A stretch of DNA of 64,000 bases from Trichinella spiralis. Taxonomy: Eukaryota > Nematoda > Enoplea > Trichinellida > Trichinellidae. The translations under genes were made by a program, and so were the position numbers. Under the pieces are notes generated by a model, which was given only the letters and a program-made list of their open reading frames with translations, did not search any database and was not told where the DNA came from. The stretch spans positions 15,017,913-15,081,912 of the forward strand of contig CM012954.1 in the NCBI GenBank assembly GCA_000181795.3, written 5' to 3'. This document shows positions 27,380-36,606 of the stretch, one piece after another (position 1 is the stretch's first letter; every line of letters starts with the position of its first letter).

Positions 27380-27955
27380 AGCATTGCTGGTTGAAAAATT
27401 TAATTTTGAAAACATTTTTCTTTGAATATATAAAAATGAATGTTTGAATGATTGGTACAAACGTGCAATTGTTGCGCAATTGCGCACCAAACTGCCAAAA
27501 ATCATTTCACATAGTTACATAGTTGATTAATAAAACATTCTTCTCATGTTCCAAGAAGAAAAATGTACACAAATTGAAAATGCCACACCACAACCTATTA
27601 AAATTCACATATACTGTACAATTATGCCAAGATTCATGAGAAAAAAAATTAATGGATAAAAAATGCAAAATTCATAATTTCTATCTCACTCCGACAGACG
27701 ACGAGAAAACAGTTATTACACAGTTTATTACAATTTACAATATTATACAATAGTGAAAAATAAATTTCATTTAAAAAAATGAAACTATACCAATTGCCTT
27801 AACAACTGCAGCTCAAACTGACTAAAAGATGAAATTCGAAATAATGATGAAGAAACAACTGTTTTTTCTCAAATTCGTCACACGTACAGTACATCGCAGA
27901 AAAGAAATGTTCAAGATCGAAGAGGAAAATGGAAAAATAAAAATTCAAATCTTAC
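23020..27955. other. Upstream region of CAPS, no recognised gene
   Basis: Nothing here gives a convincing coding exon. Open frames on both strands are short, repetitive or interrupted. It probably holds the 5' UTR, promoter and regulatory sequence of the minus-strand CAPS gene. Simple repeats include a CTT run at about 23028-23050, (CAAA)n at about 24366-24390, (AAAT)n at about 24700-24720 and (AT)n at about 27345-27377. Confidence 0.5.
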
Positions 27956-28212
27956 CCTGTGAATTTCTGCAATTTGGAAATAATTTGAGCAAAAAAGCAA
28001 CCGACTGGCGACCAACAACGGGCGTGTTCTCAAGCGAGGCGGATTCGATCAATTTTGTGATTGAAAATTTCGCTTCTCCACGCCTGGTCGTCATTTTCTT
28101 TCTGAAACTCCAACTTGTACAGTATGAGACAGTTGGAGAGAAGGCGTCAATTTCAACGCAGTGCCAGAGAAATGAACACTTTCCACTAGCCGGGCAGCTT
28201 ATTAGCAATGTC
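27956..28212 (-). CDS. Candidate exon of an unidentified gene
   Basis: I do not recognise the product. On the minus strand an open frame of about 86 codons is bounded by an acceptor-like TTTTCCAG and a donor GGTAAGAT, and its base composition is more GC-rich than its surroundings. An internal acceptor-like GTTTCAG gives a shorter alternative, 28101-27956. The encoded segment is rich in Ser, Thr, Lys and Leu, with four to five Cys. The opposite strand also carries a 155-codon open frame over 27829-28296, so strand assignment is uncertain. It lies between the CAPS promoter side and the phosphatase 3' end, and could be an upstream non-coding or alternative exon of CAPS. Confidence 0.25.
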
Positions 28213-28293
28213 TGGAAAATAATGCAAATGAACACTTTCTCACCGTACATAAAACATATATTCAGTAGTAATATAATAATAATAATGATAAGT

Positions 28294-28324
28294 TGATCAT
28301 CATCATCATCATCATCATCATCAT
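28294..28324. repeat. (CAT)n microsatellite
   Basis: About nine CAT/ATC units; they produce a spurious poly-Asp run in a minus-strand frame. Confidence 0.9.
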
Positions 28325-28927
28325 AAATAATATCATGGCAAATCATTTTAATGGCAAGCCAAAAGCAGGTCGAATTGATCAATATGAATAAATCAATAAA
28401 ATCCAAACGCGTGCAACAATCAGGCAAGGAGAGAGATAGAACAGTTTGGCAAAGATTTTCTCGTAAACACTGTTTGAACAGAGCGAACATATATTCATTC
28501 ACAGCCTGCGTTTACATTTCAAGTTTACACTGTACTACTAATTGTCGGATGATCTGCAAAATGTTGAATCATCATCACCAATTCTGGAAACAGATCAAAT
28601 AGATGCTTCTTGCTTTCTTTTATTAATTTTACCATAATAGATGTGAGAAAACATGAACTTCATCATTTCATCGCAGTATTTGTTTGGATTTTTCAAATTT
28701 CAATCTTTGAAAGCTTCGCTCGCTCGACAAGCAAACAAACAACTGACGACTATTAATGAACTGATCAAAGTAAAGCAACAAGAAAAACAATAAAAACAAC
28801 AATTTTGCTAAATAATTCAGTACAAAAAACAACAACTGTTGAATATTCTTATTGTTGTTTGTGAACAGTTGACAAAATAAATGCTCAACAAGACAAAGCA
28901 TTGATATTCACAGATTTTGCTTACCTG

Positions 28928-28998
28928 AAATTGAAGTTTCCAATAAAACAATGAACAAGACACCAAATGAAGACGCAAACACTGCAAACCGCGATCGT
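28928..28998 (-). other. Splice-bounded hydrophobic open segment
   Basis: On the minus strand a segment of about 70 nt sits between an acceptor-like CCATTAG and a perfect donor GGTAAGC. One frame encodes a stretch resembling a signal peptide or membrane helix (core FGVLFIVLLET). It could be a small exon of the unidentified gene suggested at 28 kb, or chance. Confidence 0.15.
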
Positions 28999-29163
28999 GT
29001 ACTAATGGAAAATTCGCACAGGAAAGTAACCAATACAGAATTCAGGTTCAAATGATAGTTGACAAATAAATAATTGACATACTGTATTTTTGAAAATTTC
29101 ACTTGCGACACACAACATTTGGTACAGTTGATTATTTGAAATGTTGAAAAAACAATACACAAT

Positions 29164-29169
29164 TTTATT
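29164..29169 (-). terminator. Candidate polyadenylation signal of the histidine phosphatase gene
   Basis: AATAAA on the minus strand about 160 nt past the stop codon at 29330. Confidence 0.35.
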
Positions 29170-29329
29170 AAAAAAATTTTCCTCTCGATTTAACTTTTTC
29201 TGGTCAATGAACATTTCAAACAAACATTTTTTTAAACATTTTGGAAAAAAATCTTACATTCAAAAAGCAAAAACGAAAAAACTTTACATGGTGATGAAGC
29301 ATTTTCTAATTGTTCTTTTGATTGTTAAT

Positions 29330-32300
29330 TCAATGAAGATGGTCCAAGCGGTGCAATTGAATGGAACGAATGTGTTTCGTACCGTCAAGATTCAAATGCA
29401 AATCGAACGTCGAATAGGCAGTATTGGCGGCGATACGCATCGCTGCACCTCGACTGGCCGGACAAAAGCTACCGGGCATCATCAGTTCAGGGCTGAAAAA
29501 GTGGGCAAACAGACGCCTTATTGTACCACCATGACTGACCACCAAAATTGTGGGGCGGAAATTCGGCTCCTCCTTTACCCTCTACCATACCAAAGCAATA
29601 TTACAATAATTTGCATCTACAGTAATACGTTTAATAAAAAAAGTTGTGTTACTTTGTCATAATTGACCAATGTCACTTCGCACATCGATTCGAACCATTC
29701 TCGAACACGGGCATCGAACAGTGGCAAAGGTTCAACTCCTTCGCCGTCAAAGTGTTCCGGCTTGACGTTGCGAGCACGGCTAGCTTCCATCAGCTTGGCG
29801 AACGGTTGTCCATCAAACCTGCCGTAATTCTAGAAAAACAACAAATTTTCTGAAAGACAAGAAAAATCATCCACAATATTTTATTTCTTTTATTCAATCA
29901 CCAGAAATTTAATAAAAAAAAATCTTTTTCTCAACATTTGCCAAAAAAACTGCTGTTTCTTTTTCACAAAAAAGCACTGAGCAGCACACTAGCAAGAGAA
30001 GACTTTCAGATTTCGGACCGCCGTGGCAATGATTCAAAAACATCTACTACATATATACATATATACGTACATACATACGTGGACATTATTATCATTTCGC
30101 ATCTCACCATTGGACAGATTAAGATTGTTCTTAGAATGCAATCATGATAATCACCGACGACTGTTTGTTGAAAACAAACGAGGCAAGATGAGAAAAAGAA
30201 GAAAACAGAAAAAAAGAAAAAAAATAAGAACAAAAGGAGGTAACATGAAGAACACGGATAACTTTAAAAAGCATATCATCTGCATATGTATATATATATA
30301 TATATATTATCGACGAGAAAAGTTGAAATGAGATGAGTTTTTTTTTCTTGAAAAACATGGAATACACACACAATTCATCTTTCTGGCAGTCGATAATGCG
30401 GCATTGAAAATGAACAAATGATTGATAATTTTCTTGTTCTTCCCCATTTTTTGCCAGATTAATGATAGCGACGCTGCTTGATCAGTCGCCCACGACTGCT
30501 GGTCATGGTGGCACCGTCTTCGGTGGAATCAGCCGGGTCTGAATCACTGTCCTCGCTGCATCCATAAGTAACATATTCAGATGCGGCCGGACGTTTTCTC
30601 CGTAAACGATTCTGCCAGTCGTTGCTGCCACTGTCCGCCGCCGCCGGCTGTTGTTGTTGTTGTTGTTTGGACCTGGACGACGACGACATCGTCGGCAAAG
30701 CTTTACTACAGCAGGGCTGTTCTTGTTCGCGTCTCAACATCATCATCTCTTCATCGTTATCATCACCAGCACCGGCATCCTCATCTTCATCGTCATCATC
30801 ATCATCATCATTGCCCGTGTCGCCTCTTCCGCTGTCATTGTTCTGGTCAATATCGAGCAGCGGTTCAGCAGTACGGTCAGTTGCGAGTGTTCGAGAAATA
30901 TTCGAGTTTCCAATTTGACCCTGTGAGCTTCTCGTGTTGTACGGTCGACTGGAGACAGCCGCTCGGCTGGCGGCAGCAGTTCTGGATTCCTGTCTCCGGC
31001 TATTTCTGCCGTTATGTTGCTGCTGCTGTTGCTGTCGCTGTTGCTGTTGCCAGGACTGCAACACCGGCTCAAAGTCCCGCTTGAATTTGGCGTACAACGA
31101 GTCGACGAACGAGATCGACTGTCTGGTCGAACTTCTGGTCGAAAACGACCCCATCGCAGCGTCCATCTCCCGTTCCAACGCTCCAGGACTGGCGAAATGG
31201 CCCAGGGTGAGTCGGCGCTGGATGCCGAGCAAAGACAACGTCAAACGACGGCCCAGTTTCACCGACTGGGATTCGTCGTTGGCTCGGAAAATATTCTGCA
31301 ACAAAGTCTGGCATCGTTCGATCCAATTCGAACCAGTCTGCTGTTGGGACAATCCACTGGGACCCGGCTGGTCGTTGATGAAAAAACCGTTATTCAACGT
31401 CGACGTCGAATCGGCGGCCGCCCCATCAGCCGTCTGGTCCATGAATTCTTGGTAGAGTTGGTCAATTTCGAAACAGTTCGGCCGGGAAATGTAAGCCAAC
31501 AGTACGTTGGTCAACAGTCTGGCCTGGTGGACGATGGTGCTGTTCGGCTCGTTGAACGTGCAGGCGTTCTGGTTGATCCGTTCGACGTCGAATTTCACGG
31601 CCGCCACGCGACGGTAGAACCGATTGGCCAGACGGGCTTTGATCGTCGCCAAATCGCACGGATATTCGATGCACATGCAATACCAAGGATAGACGCCCAA
31701 GTCGACCGGCTCCAGAAACGGTTCGGCAAACGGCTGGCTGCTGATCGTCTCCAAGCCGACCAACAGACGCTGGCATTCGGCATCGCGACCACGGCTCGGC
31801 CATTCGTTCGTTTTCGGAGTGTAGGGCCAAATCGACGCCGCTTCGGTCACATCGAACATTTCGCCGTCGCCGGTGCCGTTGTTGCCCACTTCGAGCGGCA
31901 CCAAATCCCACGGACTGAGGCGATCTTCGTCGTCGTTTTCCCACCGAACCACGATCGACTGGAAATGGGACGTCGACTGGGGCTGGGTCGCCTTGCCGAC
32001 AACGGTGCCGAACCACCAGCGGTCGTCGATCAACGCTTTGAACGAGTCGCCATTGCGCCACCGACGTCTGATCGAACTGTCGTAAAGCTGCCTGAGCACG
32101 ATGAAGTCGATCACGCTCGGGATGTCGTGGAAGCAGACGTAAAAAGTGAACGACGACTGCTCTGCCGACGAACGCGGGTTGATCCGAGTCAACTGCAACC
32201 GACAACTGCGCACTTGGTGCAAGTGGAACGTCACCTCTTTGACCACCGCGAACTCGGTCTCTTCCAAACGCAAACCGCTGTTCCAAGGCAAATCTTTCTC

Positions 32301-35300
32301 TTTCAACTTGTACAAATTCGCCCGCTTCACTTCGTCCACGTACATCCGGTGACCCTGGTGGAAGTAGACCACTTCGTCGCCTTGTTGAGGAAAATACGGA
32401 GATGGTCGGCAAGTGGTCGACGTGATCCAATCGGAAAAGTGGAACTTGGTCAGCAGATCCTCGTAGCGTGCCACGCCGCTCGGCCGCGACGACGCTTCGG
32501 TCGAAGCGACACCGTCGGCAGCCGGTCGTCGACCGCGTCGTCTCGAATCCCTCTGACTGTTGTTGTTGTTGTGTCTGGTCACCCGTTCCTCGTCCGAATG
32601 GTCACTTTCACTGCGCACATTCACCATCGACATATCCGAATACCAGTCGTCATCTTCATCCTCGTCGTCGTCGTCGTCGTCGTCCAAATCCACGTCCTCT
32701 TCGTCATCCTCCTCGTCTTCATCGTTATCCGAACTACCTTGGTAATAATCTTCGTCGTTATCGTCGTCAAAGTAGATAAATTCACCAGCGCTGGAACGAG
32801 CCGTCGAATCGTCCAGCGAGCCGTTGGTCAGCGACGGCCGGCCGAGGTTGGCTTGGGTTCGTCGGCCGCGCCGCCTGCGCGCGCTGCTCCTCGTCCTCAG
32901 CGACCGGGTATTGGCGGCGTCGCCGGCGACAGCGCCACCACTGCCGCCCGAAGAGCCGACGCCCGCGGCCGAGGTTCCGGCACCTGAGCCGCCGTTGCCC
33001 CCTTCGGTGTAGTCGGGATCGTAGTCGTCGTCGTCGGTAGACTCGTCGGCCAGCAGGTCGATGTCGTCGACGCGGAAGCGTCTCGAATCGCGCTCCGATG
33101 TCGCCGTCTCGACTACCCGCGGGGCAGAGTCGGCGGTCACCGACGGCGATTCGGCGCGCGGCGTCGGCAAATGGCGGCTGCTTTCTTTCAAAAACAGCTC
33201 CTCCTCCTGGCGGGCAGTTTCCACAATGCGCCCGTGCAGTGTGGTCAGTTGGTCGGCGTCGAGCGCCGGCACCAGATGCCGGCTGGTCCAACAGCAGAAC
33301 AGTTGTCGGTTAGCGTCGGCTTGGAGGTGGAAGCCGAAACGACTGGGTCCGGCCGAAGCGACCGCCTCTTCGCTCACGAGTGGCAATTCGGGCACCAAAT
33401 ATTGTTCCGAACAATGCTCTTTGCCGGGCACGAACCGCTGCTCGGCCGGCGGATAAGGCTCGCCTTCGGCGTTGACCAGAAACGGCGGTGGCATCAAGTG
33501 GGGCGGCAGTTGGGTCTGCTCGTCGACCACGTATTCAGCTTCGTCGGCCAACAACGGTCGGTAGTCGGTGTGGAAGAACTGTTCGCCGGGCACTGGGGGG
33601 TATTCGTGGTGAAGACCGAAGAACAACGTCGAACCCAACGAGTCGACGGCGGCGAAGTGGAAGCCGTCCGGCGAAAAGCAGCCCTCGTACACTGAACATT
33701 CGACCTCGTGGTTGGAGACCGTTCGCTTGTTCAAATAGCTGTTCACGCGAACCCCCTCGGCCATATTCCAGAAGATCACCTGGCCGTCGTCGCCGGCCGT
33801 GACCATCAAGTCCGGGTCCGACGGGTGAGCGATCAAATTCTGCACGTCGTTGGTGTGGTCGTCGAACGAGCGAACCAACTGACCGCTGGTCGAATCCCAG
33901 ACGCGGATTCGATTGTCGCTGGACGAAGTGACCAGCAGTGTGTCGTCGGCGTTCCAAGTGCACAGCAGCATGCTCAAGCGACGCGTGGTTTCGCCGGCTC
34001 CGCGGTTGAGACTCGGGTCGAGCACCATCGGATTCCACGACGTGTACTGATATTTCCATATTTTCGCCAGACCATCTTTGCTGCAAGTGGCGAAGCGCAG
34101 GCCAGTGTGCGCCCATTGGATGCAGTCGATGCGGTCGTTGTGACCGGCAATGTCGAACGTCATTTCCGGCTCGCCGTCCGAAGGGACTTTGAATACAGTG
34201 ATCGAATGGTCGGAACCGCAGGTACCGACGAACCGACCGCCGCCGCTCACCGACAGACCAATGACGCGGCCGCCGACTTTGGAACGCACGTTGAAGCGCA
34301 CCGGCGAAGCTTCGAAAGCGTCGTGCATGTAATGCCAGAAGAAGACGTTGCCGTCGTTGCCGGTCGACACCAGAACTTGACGGTCGGTTGTCGTCGACGG
34401 CAAAAATTGCAAGTTGGTGATCATGCCGGTGTGGCCGGTCATGGCGGCCACCGGCTGCGCGTTTTTCAAGCTCCAGACGCGGATAAATTTGTCCATGCTG
34501 GCGGCGGCGATCAACGTGTTCTCGTAATTGACGTGCATGTCGGTGATTTGGCCGCAGAAGCCGCGGAACGTGTACAACAGTCGGGCCGATCTGGGCGACC
34601 AGACTTTGATCAAATGGTCATCGCCACCGGTGAACAAGCGTCGACCGGTACGGTCGAACGTGACGCAGCATACCGACGCCAAGTGACCAATCACGGCCGC
34701 TTGGAGGTGGAATTTCGGAAACAGCATCCGGAACGACAACTGCTGCATCAGATTCGCGCTCGACACTTGAGAAGCGAAAAACATGTCGGCCAAATTGAAA
34801 CAGTTCTTCAAATTGCTGGCGACCGGCATCAGCATACAACTGCGCAGACCGGCCACGTCCCGGCGGCGCCATTTTCTCTGCAATGTTGACGACGAATCTG
34901 CTCGCAGCATTGAAAACGGACCAGTGTCCAGCAGTGAAAGCGGCCCAGTCAGACCGGCCGGTGCGAAGCGTTGCGTTTGAGCGATGAAATTTTCCAACAA
35001 CACTGGCAAGTGGTCGTCGCGAATTCGACTGGCGTAAATGGAATGGAACTGAGCCAAAGTTTGGCGCCGTTCGACACCCTGGTAATCGAAACGCAACGGG
35101 ATGTAGCCGGCGGTTTCCAAACTCCGGCCCAAAGCATCGGCCGCATCACCAAGACCCTCTTTCATTGACAAGAAACGATAAATCAAATACAACAAGTGCT
35201 CTTCAAAGCACACTTCCCTGTTATTATTCATTGCCTCCTCTTCTTCTTTATATATATATTGCCAGTTTTTAATTTTTTTTATTCAATATTCTTTAATATC

Positions 35301-36606
35301 TCTTCACTCAACTACTTACTCGTTCACGGAGTCGTGGGTCTGAGACAATTTGCAAATCTTTGGCAAATTTTTGACAAGATATTATCAATTCTGCCGTTTC
35401 AACAGCTCGCAGCAGATCACTGCTATACACCAAAGACAGTGTAGTTCCAACAGCAGTGAAATGACGACCCAAGGAAACTGCTTGCTCGCGTCCTTCTTCG
35501 TTAAGACTGCAATTCAGATGACCTTAAAAAAATTTTCACAAACACATACAAATTACATTTAAAAAATAATTTCAAATTTTCATTTTTATATAGTTGAAAA
35601 AAAACAAAACAAAAACACTTTGGCAAAAAATATTACAACGCGCACTGTTAACATTATTGTTCACTACAAGTAGGCAAACAGAAATAGCTGGCAGTGCTTG
35701 TTCAGCCGTCGGCAGAAGGCAGTTCAGGCGAACGAGCGCACGCTCGCGCGCGACGAAATTGATTGGCCGGCGTGCTCGTTTGAAATTTTGCTCAAATTTT
35801 CAAAAAGAAAAACACCAGAATAATAACAATAATCACAAATTCAAACTTCTATTCATTTATGAATAAAATACTGTCTCAATTATGCAAAAATACAATTTGA
35901 AATGACAAACAACAACATTCCGTCGACAATGGTCGACGAGGAAAAAGTGTGGAAGTTGCTCAACCGACAGCAAGTTACTTGATTATTTCTAAGGAAATCA
36001 AAAATTGAAATTTTTTTCACCAAACAAGTCGACGATTTTAAAGATTGAATGACGAATCAAAATTTCACATCAACGAAATATTGTGAAATTTGACAAATTT
36101 TTGAAAAGTTGGATTTTTTTAATAAAAAAAATTAATAACCAATTTCCAGAATTTATTTGAACGAAATTACCACCAACATGCTAATGTTTTTTAATTTGTA
36201 AATTAAACGCGATAGACCAGTCATACAATTTCACAAAATGTGAAAAACAATTATACTCTACAAATAAAAATTTCAAAAAAAAATATTATACAACTCAAAT
36301 TATTAATAACCAGACCAAAAGAACGGCAACTTTTACGTCAGACAAAGGAGCTCAAAAGCAAAAAATGCTTCCTTAAATCGAAACGCTCAGAAAATCAACT
36401 ATTGCTCTATGAAAAATTTCACCTACTGCTATTTATCTGAAACGAAATGAAACCAAACTATGCACACTTATAAATTATAATTACCTTGAACAACGTGATG
36501 CACATTCAAATCAGTTAGTCCGCTAGAATTACAACTGTTAGGTGAGATAAAGCGGATATTCATTTCTACAAGCTTACTGTCTCACAACTATCACTCTTGC
36601 TTGCAT
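29330..36606 (-). CDS. Histidine phosphatase, TIGAR/phosphoglycerate-mutase-like
   Basis: Member of the histidine phosphatase superfamily, which transfers phosphate through a catalytic histidine. TIGAR-type enzymes act on fructose-2,6-bisphosphate and other sugar phosphates, but the substrate here is not certain. Exons: 36606-36578, 36522-36485, 35522-35320, 29829-29653, 29581-29330. All junctions are GT-AG and in phase, giving 232 residues. The catalytic motif VVRHGLTDLN is split over exons 1-2 (His at residue 10). SLNEEGREQA, VYSSDLLRAVETA and PRLRERNYG follow, then the second catalytic site VVSHGGTIR in exon 5. RLRER ends exon 3 and NYGRFDG begins exon 4, which proves that the 5.5-kb intron between them belongs to this gene. 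That intron contains a whole second gene (30459-35231). The start ATG gives the canonical short N-terminus (MQARVIVVRHG). Confidence 0.9.
29880..29894 (-). terminator. Candidate polyadenylation signals of the nested BRWD gene
   Basis: Two AATAAA hexamers on the minus strand (29894-29889 and 29885-29880) lie about 570 nt past the BRWD stop codon. They are only about 50-65 nt before exon 4 of the host phosphatase gene. If used, the nested transcript would end just before the host acceptor. Confidence 0.35.
30459..35231 (-). CDS. BRWD/PHIP-like WD40-bromodomain protein, intronless
   Basis: Single uninterrupted frame of 1590 codons. BRWD/PHIP proteins are nuclear chromatin adaptors that read acetylated and methylated histones and can act as Cul4 substrate receptors. 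The N-terminal helical region (about 1-170) matches the family. Seven to eight WD40 repeats span about 180-540 (for example GGDDHLIKVWSPRS and SSSDNRIRVWD). A Ser/Gly and Asp/Glu-rich linker follows (acidic run about 820-860). The family's cryptic Tudor-like block starts about 950 (PYFPQQGDEVVYFHQGH). A bromodomain lies at about 1150-1240, with the acetyl-lysine Asn in CTFNEPNST. A second, degenerate bromodomain-like helical region is at about 1305-1400, then poly-Gln and acidic tails. It is much more GC-rich than its surroundings and has no introns, while every neighbouring gene is intron-dense. It lies wholly inside intron 3 of the phosphatase gene, same strand. Confidence 0.9.
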   Translation of the reverse strand: MNNNREVCFEEHLLYLIYRFLSMKEGLGDAADALGRSLETAGYIPLRFDYQGVERRQTLAQFHSIYASRIRDDHLPVLLENFIAQTQRFAPAGLTGPLSLLDTGPFSMLRADSSSTLQRKWRRRDVAGLRSCMLMPVASNLKNCFNLADMFFASQVSSANLMQQLSFRMLFPKFHLQAAVIGHLASVCCVTFDRTGRRLFTGGDDHLIKVWSPRSARLLYTFRGFCGQITDMHVNYENTLIAAASMDKFIRVWSLKNAQPVAAMTGHTGMITNLQFLPSTTTDRQVLVSTGNDGNVFFWHYMHDAFEASPVRFNVRSKVGGRVIGLSVSGGGRFVGTCGSDHSITVFKVPSDGEPEMTFDIAGHNDRIDCIQWAHTGLRFATCSKDGLAKIWKYQYTSWNPMVLDPSLNRGAGETTRRLSMLLCTWNADDTLLVTSSSDNRIRVWDSTSGQLVRSFDDHTNDVQNLIAHPSDPDLMVTAGDDGQVIFWNMAEGVRVNSYLNKRTVSNHEVECSVYEGCFSPDGFHFAAVDSLGSTLFFGLHHEYPPVPGEQFFHTDYRPLLADEAEYVVDEQTQLPPHLMPPPFLVNAEGEPYPPAEQRFVPGKEHCSEQYLVPELPLVSEEAVASAGPSRFGFHLQADANRQLFCCWTSRHLVPALDADQLTTLHGRIVETARQEEELFLKESSRHLPTPRAESPSVTADSAPRVVETATSERDSRRFRVDDIDLLADESTDDDDYDPDYTEGGNGGSGAGTSAAGVGSSGGSGGAVAGDAANTRSLRTRSSARRRRGRRTQANLGRPSLTNGSLDDSTARSSAGEFIYFDDDNDEDYYQGSSDNDEDEEDDEEDVDLDDDDDDDEDEDDDWYSDMSMVNVRSESDHSDEERVTRHNNNNSQRDSRRRGRRPAADGVASTEASSRPSGVARYEDLLTKFHFSDWITSTTCRPSPYFPQQGDEVVYFHQGHRMYVDEVKRANLYKLKEKDLPWNSGLRLEETEFAVVKEVTFHLHQVRSCRLQLTRINPRSSAEQSSFTFYVCFHDIPSVIDFIVLRQLYDSSIRRRWRNGDSFKALIDDRWWFGTVVGKATQPQSTSHFQSIVVRWENDDEDRLSPWDLVPLEVGNNGTGDGEMFDVTEAASIWPYTPKTNEWPSRGRDAECQRLLVGLETISSQPFAEPFLEPVDLGVYPWYCMCIEYPCDLATIKARLANRFYRRVAAVKFDVERINQNACTFNEPNSTIVHQARLLTNVLLAYISRPNCFEIDQLYQEFMDQTADGAAADSTSTLNNGFFINDQPGPSGLSQQQTGSNWIERCQTLLQNIFRANDESQSVKLGRRLTLSLLGIQRRLTLGHFASPGALEREMDAAMGSFSTRSSTRQSISFVDSLYAKFKRDFEPVLQSWQQQQRQQQQQQHNGRNSRRQESRTAAASRAAVSSRPYNTRSSQGQIGNSNISRTLATDRTAEPLLDIDQNNDSGRGDTGNDDDDDDDEDEDAGAGDDNDEEMMMLRREQEQPCCSKALPTMSSSSRSKQQQQQQPAAADSGSNDWQNRLRRKRPAASEYVTYGCSEDSDSDPADSTEDGATMTSSRGRLIKQRRYH
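35247..35260 (-). promoter_or_regulatory. TATA-like element before the nested BRWD gene
   Basis: On the minus strand TATATATAAAG lies about 16-30 nt upstream of the BRWD ATG and within 75 nt of the host exon 3 donor at 35319. It may be a core promoter giving a very short 5' UTR, but it is also just an AT dinucleotide run. Confidence 0.25.
35725..35780. promoter_or_regulatory. CpG-rich patch with inverted CCAAT box
   Basis: A GC- and CpG-rich island (GCGCACGCTCGCGCGCGACG) followed by ATTGGCCGG stands out inside phosphatase intron 2, about 500 bp upstream of the BRWD start. On the minus strand it reads as CCAAT followed by CpGs. It is a plausible promoter for BRWD, in which case its transcript would overlap phosphatase exon 3. 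Confidence 0.3.

Noticed and set aside
27945-28502. 185-codon minus-strand frame as one complete protein
   Set aside because: Its middle is poly-Asp/poly-Ile from the (CAT)n microsatellite; only the splice-bounded part from 28212 to 27956 is kept as a weak candidate.
30331-30350. A-run on the minus strand as a retrotransposition poly(A) tail
   Set aside because: Only about nine residues long, and similar runs occur all over this AT-rich window, so it cannot be used as evidence.
31014-32987. 657-codon open frame on the plus strand opposite BRWD
   Set aside because: It is the antisense shadow of the GC-rich BRWD coding sequence. Composition is His/Arg/Val/Leu-rich with no domain, while the minus frame has WD40 and bromodomain motifs.
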